DNA of 64,000 bases from the NCBI GenBank assembly GCA_023416955.1, contig JAEZGM010000008.1:47844-111843 (forward strand), in the 5' to 3' direction. Of this stretch, positions 31,892 through 41,117 are shown piece after piece. The translations under genes and the position numbers were made by a program. This DNA comes from Bacillota bacterium (GTDB lineage: Bacteria > Bacillota > Clostridia > Oscillospirales > Acutalibacteraceae). The notes beneath the pieces are model-generated. The model made no database searches and was not told where the DNA came from. It saw only the letters and a list, made by a program, of their open reading frames with translations. Within the stretch, counting starts at the first letter, position 1. Every line of letters starts with the position of its first letter.

Positions 31892-32695
31892 CTAATTATT
31901 AACGCCCTCTTTGTATTTCTTCTCTCCGCCTGGGAAAGCATGATAATACAGCGACAGCTGATTTTCAACGTCACGGGAAGATTTTCCGCTGGCAATCAGG
32001 CAGATGCCGTCTACCATCATTTGACGGAAGGCTTTCTGGCGTTTGAGGTCATTTTTTAAACGGTTCGCAAACGGGATATAAATCAGGTTTGCAAAAACGA
32101 CACCGTAAAGGGTCGCGATAAATGCCGTAGCGATAGAAGATGTGAGCTGAGCCGCGTCTTCCATATGGGAAAGAACCTGAACCAGTCCCATAACAGTACC
32201 GATAATACCCAACGTAGGCGAAAAGCCGCCCGCACCCATAAATACATCGATTTGAAACTGCCTTTGCAGCGAAAAAGTCTGAATGTCCGACTCCATGGCG
32301 GCCTCGATTTCTTCAGCCGGTTTCATATCAAGCGTTAAAATCATTCCTTCTTTCAGAGGAAGGTAGATGTCGCTGTTGATATCCGAGTCGTTCAGCATTG
32401 TCTGCAGCTTCAGCAAGCCCTCTTTGCGGCACGCGTCTGCCATTTCACCTATTTTCTTAATCAGCTTTTCGGGGTCAGGCTGATTTTTCTTGAAAAAAGT
32501 GCCTATTACCGCCTTAAAAGCGGAAATAAAATCGCCAAACCCGTAGGAAAGGATTACCGCTCCAAGGGTACCGCCGATGACGATGATTGCCGGGCTCCCC
32601 AGAAACAACGAGCTGATCGAACCTTTTTCAAGTGTGTAGCCGAAAATGAGTGAGCCAAAAGCTATAATAAGACCGAGAATTGATGAGATGTCCAC
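31892..32695 (-). CDS. motA: Flagellar motor stator protein MotA
   Basis: A 267-residue MotA with four membrane segments. Typical features are SPAIIVIGGTLGAVILSYGF near residue 34, the cytoplasmic loop with charged residues (ADACRKEGLL, 88 onwards) and the GGFSPTLGIIGTVMGLVQVL segment near 157. Start is GTG with AAGGAGG 8 bases upstream. A sigma-28-like promoter lies about 60 bases before it. With MotB it forms the torque-generating ion channel of the flagellar motor. Confidence 0.93.
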   Translation of the reverse strand: MDISSILGLIIAFGSLIFGYTLEKGSISSLFLGSPAIIVIGGTLGAVILSYGFGDFISAFKAVIGTFFKKNQPDPEKLIKKIGEMADACRKEGLLKLQTMLNDSDINSDIYLPLKEGMILTLDMKPAEEIEAAMESDIQTFSLQRQFQIDVFMGAGGFSPTLGIIGTVMGLVQVLSHMEDAAQLTSSIATAFIATLYGVVFANLIYIPFANRLKNDLKRQKAFRQMMVDGICLIASGKSSRDVENQLSLYYHAFPGGEKKYKEGVNN

Positions 32696-32753
32696 ACTGG
32701 TTCCTCCTTGAGATTGACGATCACGAAGTATAAATATGAAAGTTCTAAATCTT

Positions 32754-32780
32754 ATATCGGCAAGGTTGAACAGATATTGA
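32754..32780 (-). promoter_or_regulatory. Sigma-28 (SigD)-like promoter of motAB
   Basis: On the minus strand TCAA, 15-base spacer, GCCGATAT. The consensus in Bacillus is TAAA-N15-GCCGATAT, so only one base differs. Located 59 bases before the motA start, in an otherwise AT-rich gap. Confidence 0.7.
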
Positions 32781-32927
32781 CATATGTTTTTAAAAAATAA
32801 TTATTTTTTATTGCAAATGGGCAATCCGTAAACGAAACAGGGCCTTTTTTTAATGTTTAGAAATTGTTCAACACTAGAACATGGAATTCAGATAAAATGA
32901 CAGTAACAGAAACTTGGAGGATATACG

Positions 32928-33581
32928 GTGCAGAGTTTTATCATTGAGTTTATGAATCAGTACGGATATTTCGGCATCGCGCTGCTGATTGCAATCGAAA
33001 ATATTTTTCCGCCCATTCCGTCAGAAGTGATACTGACATTTGGCGGGTTTATGACAACGGTTACCAATATGAGCATGTGGGGCGTCGTCCTGTCGGCCAC
33101 GGCCGGGTCTGTCGCAGGCGCTGTCGCTCTTTACGGGGTCGGACGCTGGTTTAATAAAGAGCGCTTGGAGCGCATAATCGACGGGAAGCTCGGGCAGCTT
33201 CTCCATTTTAAAAAGCAGGATATCAGCAAGGCTGGGGTCTGGTTTGCGCGGCGGGGAAAATGGACGGTATTTTTCTGCCGGTTTATCCCCGTTGTGCGCA
33301 GTCTGATTTCTATCCCCGCGGGAATGGCTGAGATGAACTTTTGGCTGTTTTTACTGCTCACAACGATTGGTACGGGAATCTGGAACATTGTGCTGGTTTA
33401 TCTGGGCGCGCTGTTTGGTTCGTCATGGGAGACTATTGTAGGGTATGTGAGCGCTTACTCTACGGCAGCCGTTGTTTTGATTGCGGTGGTTGTCATTTTG
33501 TTCGGTTTATGGTACTACAGAAAGAGGCTTAAGTCAGCGGGTAACGGTAAAGAAGGAAGCGCGGAAAATGCCGACGATTGA
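32928..33581 (+). CDS. DedA-family membrane protein
   Basis: A 217-residue DedA/SNARE-associated protein. Signatures are ENIFPPIPSEVIL near residue 24, the FFCRFIPVVRSLISIPAGMA re-entrant motif near 115 with the conserved Arg, and GTGIWNIVLVYLG. Members of this group flip undecaprenyl phosphate or phosphatidylethanolamine. GTG start behind TTGGAGG. Monocistronic and convergent with the lysozyme gene; repeat family D copy 3 lies between them. Confidence 0.88.
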   Translation: MQSFIIEFMNQYGYFGIALLIAIENIFPPIPSEVILTFGGFMTTVTNMSMWGVVLSATAGSVAGAVALYGVGRWFNKERLERIIDGKLGQLLHFKKQDISKAGVWFARRGKWTVFFCRFIPVVRSLISIPAGMAEMNFWLFLLLTTIGTGIWNIVLVYLGALFGSSWETIVGYVSAYSTAAVVLIAVVVILFGLWYYRKRLKSAGNGKEGSAENADD

Positions 33582-33610
33582 CCCCGCGTTTTAGTTGCAG
33601 AAATCAAGGC

Positions 33611-33703
33611 AAAAGGAACTGTCGCACAATTAATAAATATACAAATCGAAAAAGAGTGCTGCCAAATGAATGGAGATTCATTTGGCAGCACTCTCTTCTA
33701 TTA
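33611..33703 (+). repeat. Repeat family D, copy 3 (short form)
   Basis: AAAAGGAACTGTCGCACAAT head, without the central palindrome of copies 1-2, ending in hairpin AGAGTGCTGCCAAATGAA/TTCATTTGGCAGCACTCT (33653-33694). It lies between two convergent genes and probably terminates both. Confidence 0.7.
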
Positions 33704-33718
33704 TTGACAGCAGTTGGT

Positions 33719-35452
33719 TCATGCCACGTTTACCACGCACTGTTTTACGGGGCTTTTTCCGGGTAAGGCGACGTAGATTCCTGCCTGACCCGTTCCGATT
33801 GCTTTGAACTTGGCATAAAAGCTGTCGCCGTTTTTTACAACGGAAACCACCTGTGCAATGCCAGGTGTTCCGACTGTAACCGACAGTGAGCCTGCTGTGC
33901 CGCCGACGGGAGTCAGCTTCATCTGGTAGGCTGCACCCATCTGCATGGTGAACGGTGCGGTCGTGTCGGAGAGGACTCCTGTCGCTGTATCTGACGATGT
34001 CGGATTGGTGGGTATCGGATTCGTGGGAGTCGATGTATCTCCCGCGACAGTAACCACGAACTGCCTGATTGCGCTCTGCCCCGGCATGGTGGTGTAAACT
34101 CCGGAACTACCCGTGCCGACAGCTTTCAGCTTTACATAAAAGCTGTTTCCGCTCTTCACAGTGGAAACGACCTGCAGCACACCGGGGGTTCCTGTCGTAA
34201 CAACGGGCGTTGCCGTTGCGCCGCCGACAAGGGTCAGCTTCATCTGGTAGGTTGCGCCCGGCTTCATTGTGAACGACGAAGTCGTATCGCTGACGACGCC
34301 TTTGGCCGTTCCGGTTGCCGTAAAGCTCGTTGAACTTCCGTCGGACGCAGTCGTCGTAATAGTGGCGGTGCCGGAGTTCATATTTGTAATACGGTACAGG
34401 TATCCGCCGCTCACCTTTTGGTAAAACGCAACGCTGACAGCGTTGGGATTGGAAGAAACCGCTTTGGGGGCAGTTGTCAGGTTTGTTGTAATTTTATAAG
34501 TATAAGTACTGTTGGAGCCAAAGGCATACGGTACTACAGTGTCGGATTTCAATACGGAAGAATAATTCACATAGGCGTAGTTCCCGTCCACAGAGCCGCT
34601 TATTCCGGGGACAGTAGTGGTACTGCTGTACTGCCAGACGTCCACTCCGGAGTACCCGGGCGTATGGTTATAGCGAGCAAACCATAGATCGTAGCCGCTC
34701 AGCTTCGACATATCTACGTAATTATTCGCCCAGTTCAAGTTCAAATAAATCATGGGCCTGTAACCGGCCGCGCGTACAGTGTCGCAGAATGTGATTACCA
34801 GCGCGGTAATGTTATCTTTGCCAAGGGAAGCCAGATCATTTGCTTCCACATCACAGACAAGCGGGTAATCGAGCGGATAAGACTTTACCGTAGAAAGAAA
34901 GTACTGTGCCTGCTGCAGAGCGTCGCCCGCGCGAAGAAAATGATAGGCACCTGTATGTAAACCAGCAGCGCTTGCTCCCGTTACATTATCAATGAAATTT
35001 GGATCAGTATAGGTAGTGCCCTCCGTTGCTTTCACGAAGGCAAAGTCAATGCCGGATGCTTTCACAGTTCCCCAGTCAATCGGGCTCCTGTCATTTTGGT
35101 AATGAGAAACATCAATGCCTTTGATTACGACATGAACAACGCAGGTAGCGGTCATTCCGTCCGCAGTGGTAGCGGTGGCGGTAGTAAGCCCTAAGCCTTG
35201 GCCGGTTACCATACCATTGGAATCAATGGTCGCCACATTGGCGTCTGCAATGGACCATGTAACCGGGGCCGGCGAATATCCATACAAATTTGCCGTCAGT
35301 TGGCTGGCTTCGCCAACTCTGACCGCAACACTCGGTTGATCGATTGTTAACCCGCTCGCGGATGCCGTATTGACATCTGTAGCCATTGCAGGAACACCGC
35401 ATGCGGTAATGACTACAAGCGCAAGAATCAGCGAGAGAAGCTTTTTTTTCAA
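33719..35452 (-). CDS. Secreted GH25 lysozyme with bacterial Ig-like domain and C-terminal repeats
   Basis: A 577-residue exported enzyme. Signal peptide MKKKLLSLILALVVITACG; an ITAC sequence could be a lipobox but the AMA cleavage site is more likely. Residues about 35-108 are a Big2-type Ig-like domain (VTWSIADANVATIDSNGMVT). The GH25 muramidase domain spans about 111-300 with KGIDVSHYQ (catalytic Asp) and PLVCDVEAND (catalytic Glu). Two copies of an approximately 85-residue repeat follow (SDTTSSFTMKPGATYQMKL; SDTTAPFTMQMGAAYQMKL). TTG start behind GGAGG. It cleaves peptidoglycan; cell-wall turnover or competition. Confidence 0.88.
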   Translation of the reverse strand: MKKKLLSLILALVVITACGVPAMATDVNTASASGLTIDQPSVAVRVGEASQLTANLYGYSPAPVTWSIADANVATIDSNGMVTGQGLGLTTATATTADGMTATCVVHVVIKGIDVSHYQNDRSPIDWGTVKASGIDFAFVKATEGTTYTDPNFIDNVTGASAAGLHTGAYHFLRAGDALQQAQYFLSTVKSYPLDYPLVCDVEANDLASLGKDNITALVITFCDTVRAAGYRPMIYLNLNWANNYVDMSKLSGYDLWFARYNHTPGYSGVDVWQYSSTTTVPGISGSVDGNYAYVNYSSVLKSDTVVPYAFGSNSTYTYKITTNLTTAPKAVSSNPNAVSVAFYQKVSGGYLYRITNMNSGTATITTTASDGSSTSFTATGTAKGVVSDTTSSFTMKPGATYQMKLTLVGGATATPVVTTGTPGVLQVVSTVKSGNSFYVKLKAVGTGSSGVYTTMPGQSAIRQFVVTVAGDTSTPTNPIPTNPTSSDTATGVLSDTTAPFTMQMGAAYQMKLTPVGGTAGSLSVTVGTPGIAQVVSVVKNGDSFYAKFKAIGTGQAGIYVALPGKSPVKQCVVNVA

Positions 35453-35742
35453 TGGTTTACCTCCGTTTTGACATAATTATCTGTTATTCGTTCATATAAA
35501 CATAAAACAGCCATTCGTGAAAAATAAAATTCCCTCCCCGTATGAAAAATTGGCTGGATGACAAAATATTACTTTTATATTTCAATTTATTCTCTATTAT
35601 TATATTTGTATTACTTTTCCATGTCAAGGTTTGTCAGTAGTTGGTTGTTTTTGCTAAATTAAGGTGTAAATTGAGCTTGAAAAGTCCCTTTACAAAGATA
35701 TTCCGGGTTTTTTTACGAGCCATAAAATACTGATTTGTGCGA
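35453..35742. other. AT-rich gap between lysozyme and alr genes
   Basis: About 290 bases, strongly AT-rich, presumably the lysozyme promoter region (minus strand). I see no gene, RNA motif or repeat family in it. Confidence 0.5.
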
Positions 35743-35780
35743 AAAATAAGCCCGCGCGCAAATTTTGGCACGCGGGCTTT
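35743..35780 (-). terminator. Intrinsic terminator of alr
   Basis: AAGCCCGCG (35748-35756) pairs with CGCGGGCTT (35771-35779); on the minus strand ATTTTTCG follows. Ten bases past the alr stop. Confidence 0.75.
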
Positions 35781-35789
35781 ATGAATAAT

Positions 35790-36977
35790 TTATTTGCAAA
35801 GATAATTCAATTCGCCGACCTGACTGCCGCCTTTAAAATAAACGCGGGGTACACGTTTGGATATCATACAAACCAGCTCATAATTGATGGTGCCGCTGTA
35901 ATCGGCGAGTTCATCGGCAGTAATTTCATTGTGACCGTCGCGCCCGATTACGGTCACAGTGTCGCCTTCTCTGACGTCCGGAATGGCGGAAACGTCGAGC
36001 ATCAACTGGTCCATGCAGACGCGCCCGATGATTTTTGCCCTTCGTCCGTGCACCAGCATACTGCCCTGCACATACAGGCCGCGCGGGTATCCGTCGGCGT
36101 ACCCGATGGGCACGGTGGCGATTGTTGTTTCCTGCTCGGTCACGAAACGGCGGCCATAGCTTACGCTGGTCTGCGGCTTGACGGTTTTCACCATGGAGAC
36201 AATGCTTTTCAGCTCCATTACGGGAATCAGCGAAATTTTATTGTGAACCTGGGGCGAAGGAAGCCACCCGTAAAGAATGATGCCGGGGCGTACCATGTCC
36301 ATCTGCATTTCCGGGTAGTCGAGTACCGCCGCAGAGTTGGCGCAATGCCTGATACGGAATTTGATTCCGCGCTGCTCCAGCAGAGAAACGGCCTTTGTAA
36401 AGCTGCCGTACTGTGCAAGGGTATATTCTTTTCCGTCGTCTCCTTCGTCAGCTACGGCAAAATGCGTGAAAATCCCTTCCGTGTTCAGGCCGGGCAGCTT
36501 GCAGGCTTCCGCAATTTCGCCGATCACCCGCGCGTCGCGCGCCTGATTCTGGTATACAAAACCGATGCGGCTCATGCCGGTATCCAGCTTGATGTGCGCG
36601 CGCACTGTGACGTTGGCGCTGACCGCTTCGGCGGAAAGCTTCTGTGCATACTCGGCAGAAAGGATTGTCTGCGTGATATTCAGCCGGTTCAGCTCTTCGG
36701 CACAGCAGGGAGGGGTATAACCGAGAATCAGTATTGGCAGCTGAATGCCCGCGTTGCGCAGCTGCAAAGCCTCCTCCAAATTGGATACGGCCAGCCAGTT
36801 TGCGCCCAGCCGTTCATACTCCGCGGCAAGCATCTCCGCGCCGTGCCCGTAAGCGTCCGCCTTCACCACACAGCAAACCATTGTTTCGGGCTTGAGCTGA
36901 CCACGGATAGCGGTCAGGTTGTGTTCCACTGCGTCAAGGTTGATTTCAGCCCAAGTACGCTTGAAAAATTCGCTCAT
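35790..36977 (-). CDS. alr: Alanine racemase
   Basis: A 395-residue PLP enzyme making D-alanine for peptidoglycan. The PLP lysine is in VVKADAYGHG near residue 40, TGMSRIGF near 131 and the catalytic Tyr in SYGRRFV near 265; GRVCMDQLMLDVS near 311 is conserved. The frame is open upstream, but ATG 36977 is preferred: AAAGGAT lies 10 bases before it and the protein then starts at the normal position. Fits with murI, ddl and the carboxypeptidase elsewhere in the window. Confidence 0.93.
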   Translation of the reverse strand: MSEFFKRTWAEINLDAVEHNLTAIRGQLKPETMVCCVVKADAYGHGAEMLAAEYERLGANWLAVSNLEEALQLRNAGIQLPILILGYTPPCCAEELNRLNITQTILSAEYAQKLSAEAVSANVTVRAHIKLDTGMSRIGFVYQNQARDARVIGEIAEACKLPGLNTEGIFTHFAVADEGDDGKEYTLAQYGSFTKAVSLLEQRGIKFRIRHCANSAAVLDYPEMQMDMVRPGIILYGWLPSPQVHNKISLIPVMELKSIVSMVKTVKPQTSVSYGRRFVTEQETTIATVPIGYADGYPRGLYVQGSMLVHGRRAKIIGRVCMDQLMLDVSAIPDVREGDTVTVIGRDGHNEITADELADYSGTINYELVCMISKRVPRVYFKGGSQVGELNYLCK

Positions 36978-37106
36978 GTATACGACTATCCTTTCTTTGC
37001 GAGCCAGAAGTTTTGACCGCTTTTTCGCCTGATTTTTTGTCTGAATATGGGAGGAAAAGGGCAAAACTTTCTGTTTGAAAATATAATTTTCAAACTTTTA
37101 CCTGAA

Positions 37107-40100
37107 TTATTTAAAATAGTTTACCCCGGATTCAAAAATTTTCTGGTCTTTGCAGCCGGGTACATTTTTGTACAGATTTGCTCCCATGCGTTCCGAGTGC
37201 CCCATTTTGCCCAGAACTCGCCCGTCAGGGCTGGTGATGCCTTCCACCGCGCAGATAGAGCCGTTCGGATTCCATGCAATTTCACCGCTTGGCGTGCCGT
37301 CGGGGGAAACATACTGTGTTGCAATCTGGTTGTTCTCCATCAGCGACCGCAGCGTTGCGTCGTCCGCGACAAAGCGCCCCTCGCCGTGGGAAACGGGAAC
37401 GGCAAATACGTCGCCCGCGTTTACACCCGAAAACCAAGGCGATTTCACGGATGTAACGCGTGTGTACACCATCCGGGAAACGTGCCGTCCCAGCGTGTTG
37501 AACGTCAGCGTCGGCGCGCTTTCGGATGGCTCCGTAATTTTACCGTAGGGTACAAGCCCAAGCTTAATCAGCGCCTGAAATCCGTTGCAGATGCCCAGCA
37601 TCAGCCCGTCGCGGTGCCGGAGCAAGTCGTTCACCGCTTCCGCAATTTTAGGACTGCGGAAAGTGGTCGCGATAAACTTGCCGGAGCCGTCGGGCTCGTC
37701 GCCGCCGGAAAATCCGCCCGGCAGCATAATAATCTGCGCCCTGCGGATTGCCTGTTCCATGCGGTCAATAGTTTCCTCAATATCAGCGGAGGAAAGATTT
37801 TTTACAATCAATACCTCCGGTTCGGCACCGGCGCGTTCAAAGGCGCACGCACTGTCATACTCACAGTTTGTGCCGGGGAATACGGGAATAAACACGCGCG
37901 GTTTCGCAATTTTAATGGAAGGCGCTCTGCCGCTCCGTTCACCGTACAGCGGAACCTGTGCCGTGATCAGCTGCTCTGCTGCAGTTTGGGGGAACACCGC
38001 GTCCAGCGGTCGGCTCCACACAGCGGAGAGCTCGCTCAGCGCGAGCCGGTCACCGCCGAGGACAACCGAATTTTCTTCGATGGTTTCACCTAAGGTAATA
38101 TATGCAAGATCCTGTATGGGATTTTCTTTTAATTCTACAATCAACGCGCCGGAAGCGGGGGCAAACAGGAAGCGGCTGTCGAGTACCTTTTCCGAAAAAC
38201 GGAATCCGATTCTGTTTCCAAAGCACATCTTGGCAACCGCCGCCGCGATACCGCCTTCTTTTACGACGGAAGCGGACAGAATAACGCCGGATTTTGCCAT
38301 GGCGTAAACTGAACGGTAGTAGTGCCTGAGCGCGTCCCAGTTCGGCAGCATTGTGTCGGAATCCTCCGGCAGGGGGAGCAGCACAACCTTTGAGCCGGGC
38401 CTTTGAAAAGCGGCGGTAAGGGTTGCGCTTGCTTTCGTCATGGCAACGGCAAAGCTGACCAGCGTGGGGGGCACGTCCAATTCCTCAAAACTGCCGCTCA
38501 TACTGTCTTTGCCGCCGATGGCGGGGAGTCCAAGCCCCAGCTGTGCTGAAAGCGCGCCGAGCAGCGCGGCAGCGGGTTTGCCCCAGCGTGTCGGAACATC
38601 GTTCAGCCGTTCAAAATACTCCTGAAACGTCAGGCGTGCAGTCAGTGGATCCGCGCCCACGGCGGCAAGTTTGGAAAGGCTTTCCACTACGGCGTAGGCC
38701 GCGCTGTGGAACGGGCTGAACCGCGCGATGCCCGGAATAAATCCGTAAGCCATAGCGGTTGCGTCGTCCGTTTCGCCGTGCGGAAGCGGCACCTTGGCAA
38801 CCATCGCCTCTTCCGGACTCATCTGGTATTCGCCCGCAAACGGCATCAGCACAGTTGCCGCGCCGATGCTTGCGTCAAAGCGTTCGCCCAGCCCTTTTTG
38901 AGAACAGACCTCAAGCCGGCCGAGGTTTTCACTGAATGCCTGTGTAAGCGGTTTTTCTTTGAGGCACTCCGGCACGCGAGTGCGGTAGTTATTTTCGGGA
39001 TTCACAGCTTCTATTACAACAGCTGCTTTCTGCGTAACGCCGTTTGTGTTCAGAAACGCGCGGCTGATGTTTACTATGGTATCCCCGCGCCAGTCCATTT
39101 TCAGGCGGGGCGTTTCGGTGACCACAGCAACCGGCTGGGCGTTCAGGTTTTCCCGCGCCGAAGCGGCAAGGAAAGCGGGAACGTCTTTCGGGGAAAGCAC
39201 GACTGCCATGCGCTCCTGTGATTCGGAAATTGCCAGCTCCGTGCCGTCAAGCCCCTCGTATTTTTTCGGAACCGCGTCCAGATTAATGTCCAGTCCGTCC
39301 GCCAGCTCGCCGATGGCAACGCAGACACCGCCCGCGCCGAAGTCATTGCAGCGCTTAATCAGCTGCGAAACAGCCGGTTCACGGAACAGGCGCTGAATTT
39401 TCCGCTCGGTGGGCGGGTTGCCCTTCTGCACCTCCGCACCGCAGACCTCAATGGACTGCGCGTTGTGCGCTTTGCTGGAGCCGGTTGCCCCGCCGCAGCC
39501 GTCGCGCCCGGTGCTGCCGCCCAGAAGGACGACAATATCGCCCGGGGCCGGAACGTCGCGCACTACGTTTTCCTTCGGCGAAGCGCCGATGACCGCGCCA
39601 ATTTCCATGCGCTTCGCCACATAGCCTGCATCATAAAGCTCGGTAACCTGCCCGGTGGCAAGACCGATCTGGTTGCCGTAGGAGCTGTAGCCCTGTGCCG
39701 CACCCGTGGTGATTTTGCGGCTGGGCAGCTTGCCTTGAAGCGTCTTTTCAAACGGGGTGCGCGGGTCGCCGGAACCGGTCACCCGCATGGCCTGATACAC
39801 ATAAGCCCTGCCGGAAAGCGGGTCGCGAATCGCCCCGCCAAGGCAGGTCGCCGCGCCGCCGAACGGCTCAATTTCAGTGGGGTGGTTGTGCGTTTCATTT
39901 TTGAACTGCACAAGCCAGCTCTGTACCTGCCCGTCGACGGTCACGGGCACTTCAATGGAGCAGGCGTTGATTTCCTCGCTAACGTCAAGGTCCGGAATCT
40001 GCCCGCGTTTACGCAGCAGCTTCATGCCGATGACAGCCATATCCATCAGGGAAACAGGACGGTCGGTTTCGCCGTACACTTCGCTTCTCGCATCGTAATA

Positions 40101-40868
40101 CGCCCGAAGCGAGTCCTCAATCGCCCCGCTGACTGCGCTCTGCTCTATCTGAATGGAGGTCAGCTCCGTGGAAAACGTGGTGTGGCGGCAGTGGTCGCTC
40201 CAGTAAGTGTCAATGACGCGCAGCTCCGTCACGCTGGGGTCGCGGTGCTCCTCCTCACGGAAATAACGCCGGCAGAAAGCCAGGTCTTCCTCCGTCATGG
40301 CGAAACCCATGGTGCGGTAATATTCGTTCAGCTCCTGCTCCTCCCAAGAAATAAAGCCTGTCACACGCGCGACATCGGGCGGCATTTCAGCGGCCATGGT
40401 AAGGGTTTCGGGCTTCTCCAGCGAGGCAAGGCGGCTTTCCACGGGATTGACAAGATATGCTTTTATTTGATCCAGCTGTTCGGCGGTCAGGTTGCCCTTG
40501 ATTGCAATCATCCGGGCGGTAACGACCTGCGGGCGCTCGCCTCGGGTCAAAAGCTGCACGCACTGCCCGGCGGAATCGGCGCGCTGGTCATACTGGCCGG
40601 GCAAATATTCCAGGGCAAAAGCGGCGTAGCCTTCCGGCAGCGGATAAACCTCATCATAGACATTATCTGCGTTCGGTTCGGACAGCACGGTGTTTCGCGC
40701 GGCAAGAAATTCCCGCGCCGAAAGGCCGGAAACATCGTAGCGGTTAATCAGGCGAAGATCCTCAATGGCGCCGATGCCGAGGTTGCTGGTCAAATCGGCT
40801 CTGATATGCTGTGCTTCCACATCAAATCCGGGCTTTTTTTCGACAAATACTCTGATAACGTCAGACAT
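37107..40868 (-). CDS. purL: Phosphoribosylformylglycinamidine synthase, fused PurL-PurQ
   Basis: A 1253-residue FGAM synthase for de novo purine synthesis. The N-terminal PurS-like part (to about 150), the linker with DTYWSDHCRHTTF near 225 and the two AIRS-type halves are present (KNETHNHPTEIEPFGGAAT near 315). The C-terminal class I glutamine amidotransferase runs from about 975: FPGTNCEYD, MLPGGFSGGDEPDG, LGICNGFQAL with the nucleophile Cys, and PVSHGEGRF with the catalytic His. The large fused form occurs in many clostridia. No purine riboswitch is visible upstream. Confidence 0.95.
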   Translation of the reverse strand: MSDVIRVFVEKKPGFDVEAQHIRADLTSNLGIGAIEDLRLINRYDVSGLSAREFLAARNTVLSEPNADNVYDEVYPLPEGYAAFALEYLPGQYDQRADSAGQCVQLLTRGERPQVVTARMIAIKGNLTAEQLDQIKAYLVNPVESRLASLEKPETLTMAAEMPPDVARVTGFISWEEQELNEYYRTMGFAMTEEDLAFCRRYFREEEHRDPSVTELRVIDTYWSDHCRHTTFSTELTSIQIEQSAVSGAIEDSLRAYYDARSEVYGETDRPVSLMDMAVIGMKLLRKRGQIPDLDVSEEINACSIEVPVTVDGQVQSWLVQFKNETHNHPTEIEPFGGAATCLGGAIRDPLSGRAYVYQAMRVTGSGDPRTPFEKTLQGKLPSRKITTGAAQGYSSYGNQIGLATGQVTELYDAGYVAKRMEIGAVIGASPKENVVRDVPAPGDIVVLLGGSTGRDGCGGATGSSKAHNAQSIEVCGAEVQKGNPPTERKIQRLFREPAVSQLIKRCNDFGAGGVCVAIGELADGLDINLDAVPKKYEGLDGTELAISESQERMAVVLSPKDVPAFLAASARENLNAQPVAVVTETPRLKMDWRGDTIVNISRAFLNTNGVTQKAAVVIEAVNPENNYRTRVPECLKEKPLTQAFSENLGRLEVCSQKGLGERFDASIGAATVLMPFAGEYQMSPEEAMVAKVPLPHGETDDATAMAYGFIPGIARFSPFHSAAYAVVESLSKLAAVGADPLTARLTFQEYFERLNDVPTRWGKPAAALLGALSAQLGLGLPAIGGKDSMSGSFEELDVPPTLVSFAVAMTKASATLTAAFQRPGSKVVLLPLPEDSDTMLPNWDALRHYYRSVYAMAKSGVILSASVVKEGGIAAAVAKMCFGNRIGFRFSEKVLDSRFLFAPASGALIVELKENPIQDLAYITLGETIEENSVVLGGDRLALSELSAVWSRPLDAVFPQTAAEQLITAQVPLYGERSGRAPSIKIAKPRVFIPVFPGTNCEYDSACAFERAGAEPEVLIVKNLSSADIEETIDRMEQAIRRAQIIMLPGGFSGGDEPDGSGKFIATTFRSPKIAEAVNDLLRHRDGLMLGICNGFQALIKLGLVPYGKITEPSESAPTLTFNTLGRHVSRMVYTRVTSVKSPWFSGVNAGDVFAVPVSHGEGRFVADDATLRSLMENNQIATQYVSPDGTPSGEIAWNPNGSICAVEGITSPDGRVLGKMGHSERMGANLYKNVPGCKDQKIFESGVNYFK

Positions 40869-41117
40869 ATTTCCCCCTGTTCCGGCGCTTTTCAGCAGCC
40901 GGTTTCAACTTATAATTTAGATTAATAGTAGCACAAGTAGAATCCATTATAAAGGGCGGAGGGCAACATTTCCGTTTTTCATAAAAAATTTTGCAGGATT
41001 ATGATTGAAGTTATCGGTATTGTGAGGAGTGTGTGTACAATATTGATAAATTATGGACGAATACGAATAAAATAAGCTTATTTGTGTTCAAAGCGAAAAG
41101 ATTCTGTCAGAAAACGC

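Noticed and set aside
39465..40925. 486-codon plus-strand frame opposite purL
   Set aside because: Long only because of high-GC codon bias in purL; no domain and no ribosome binding site.
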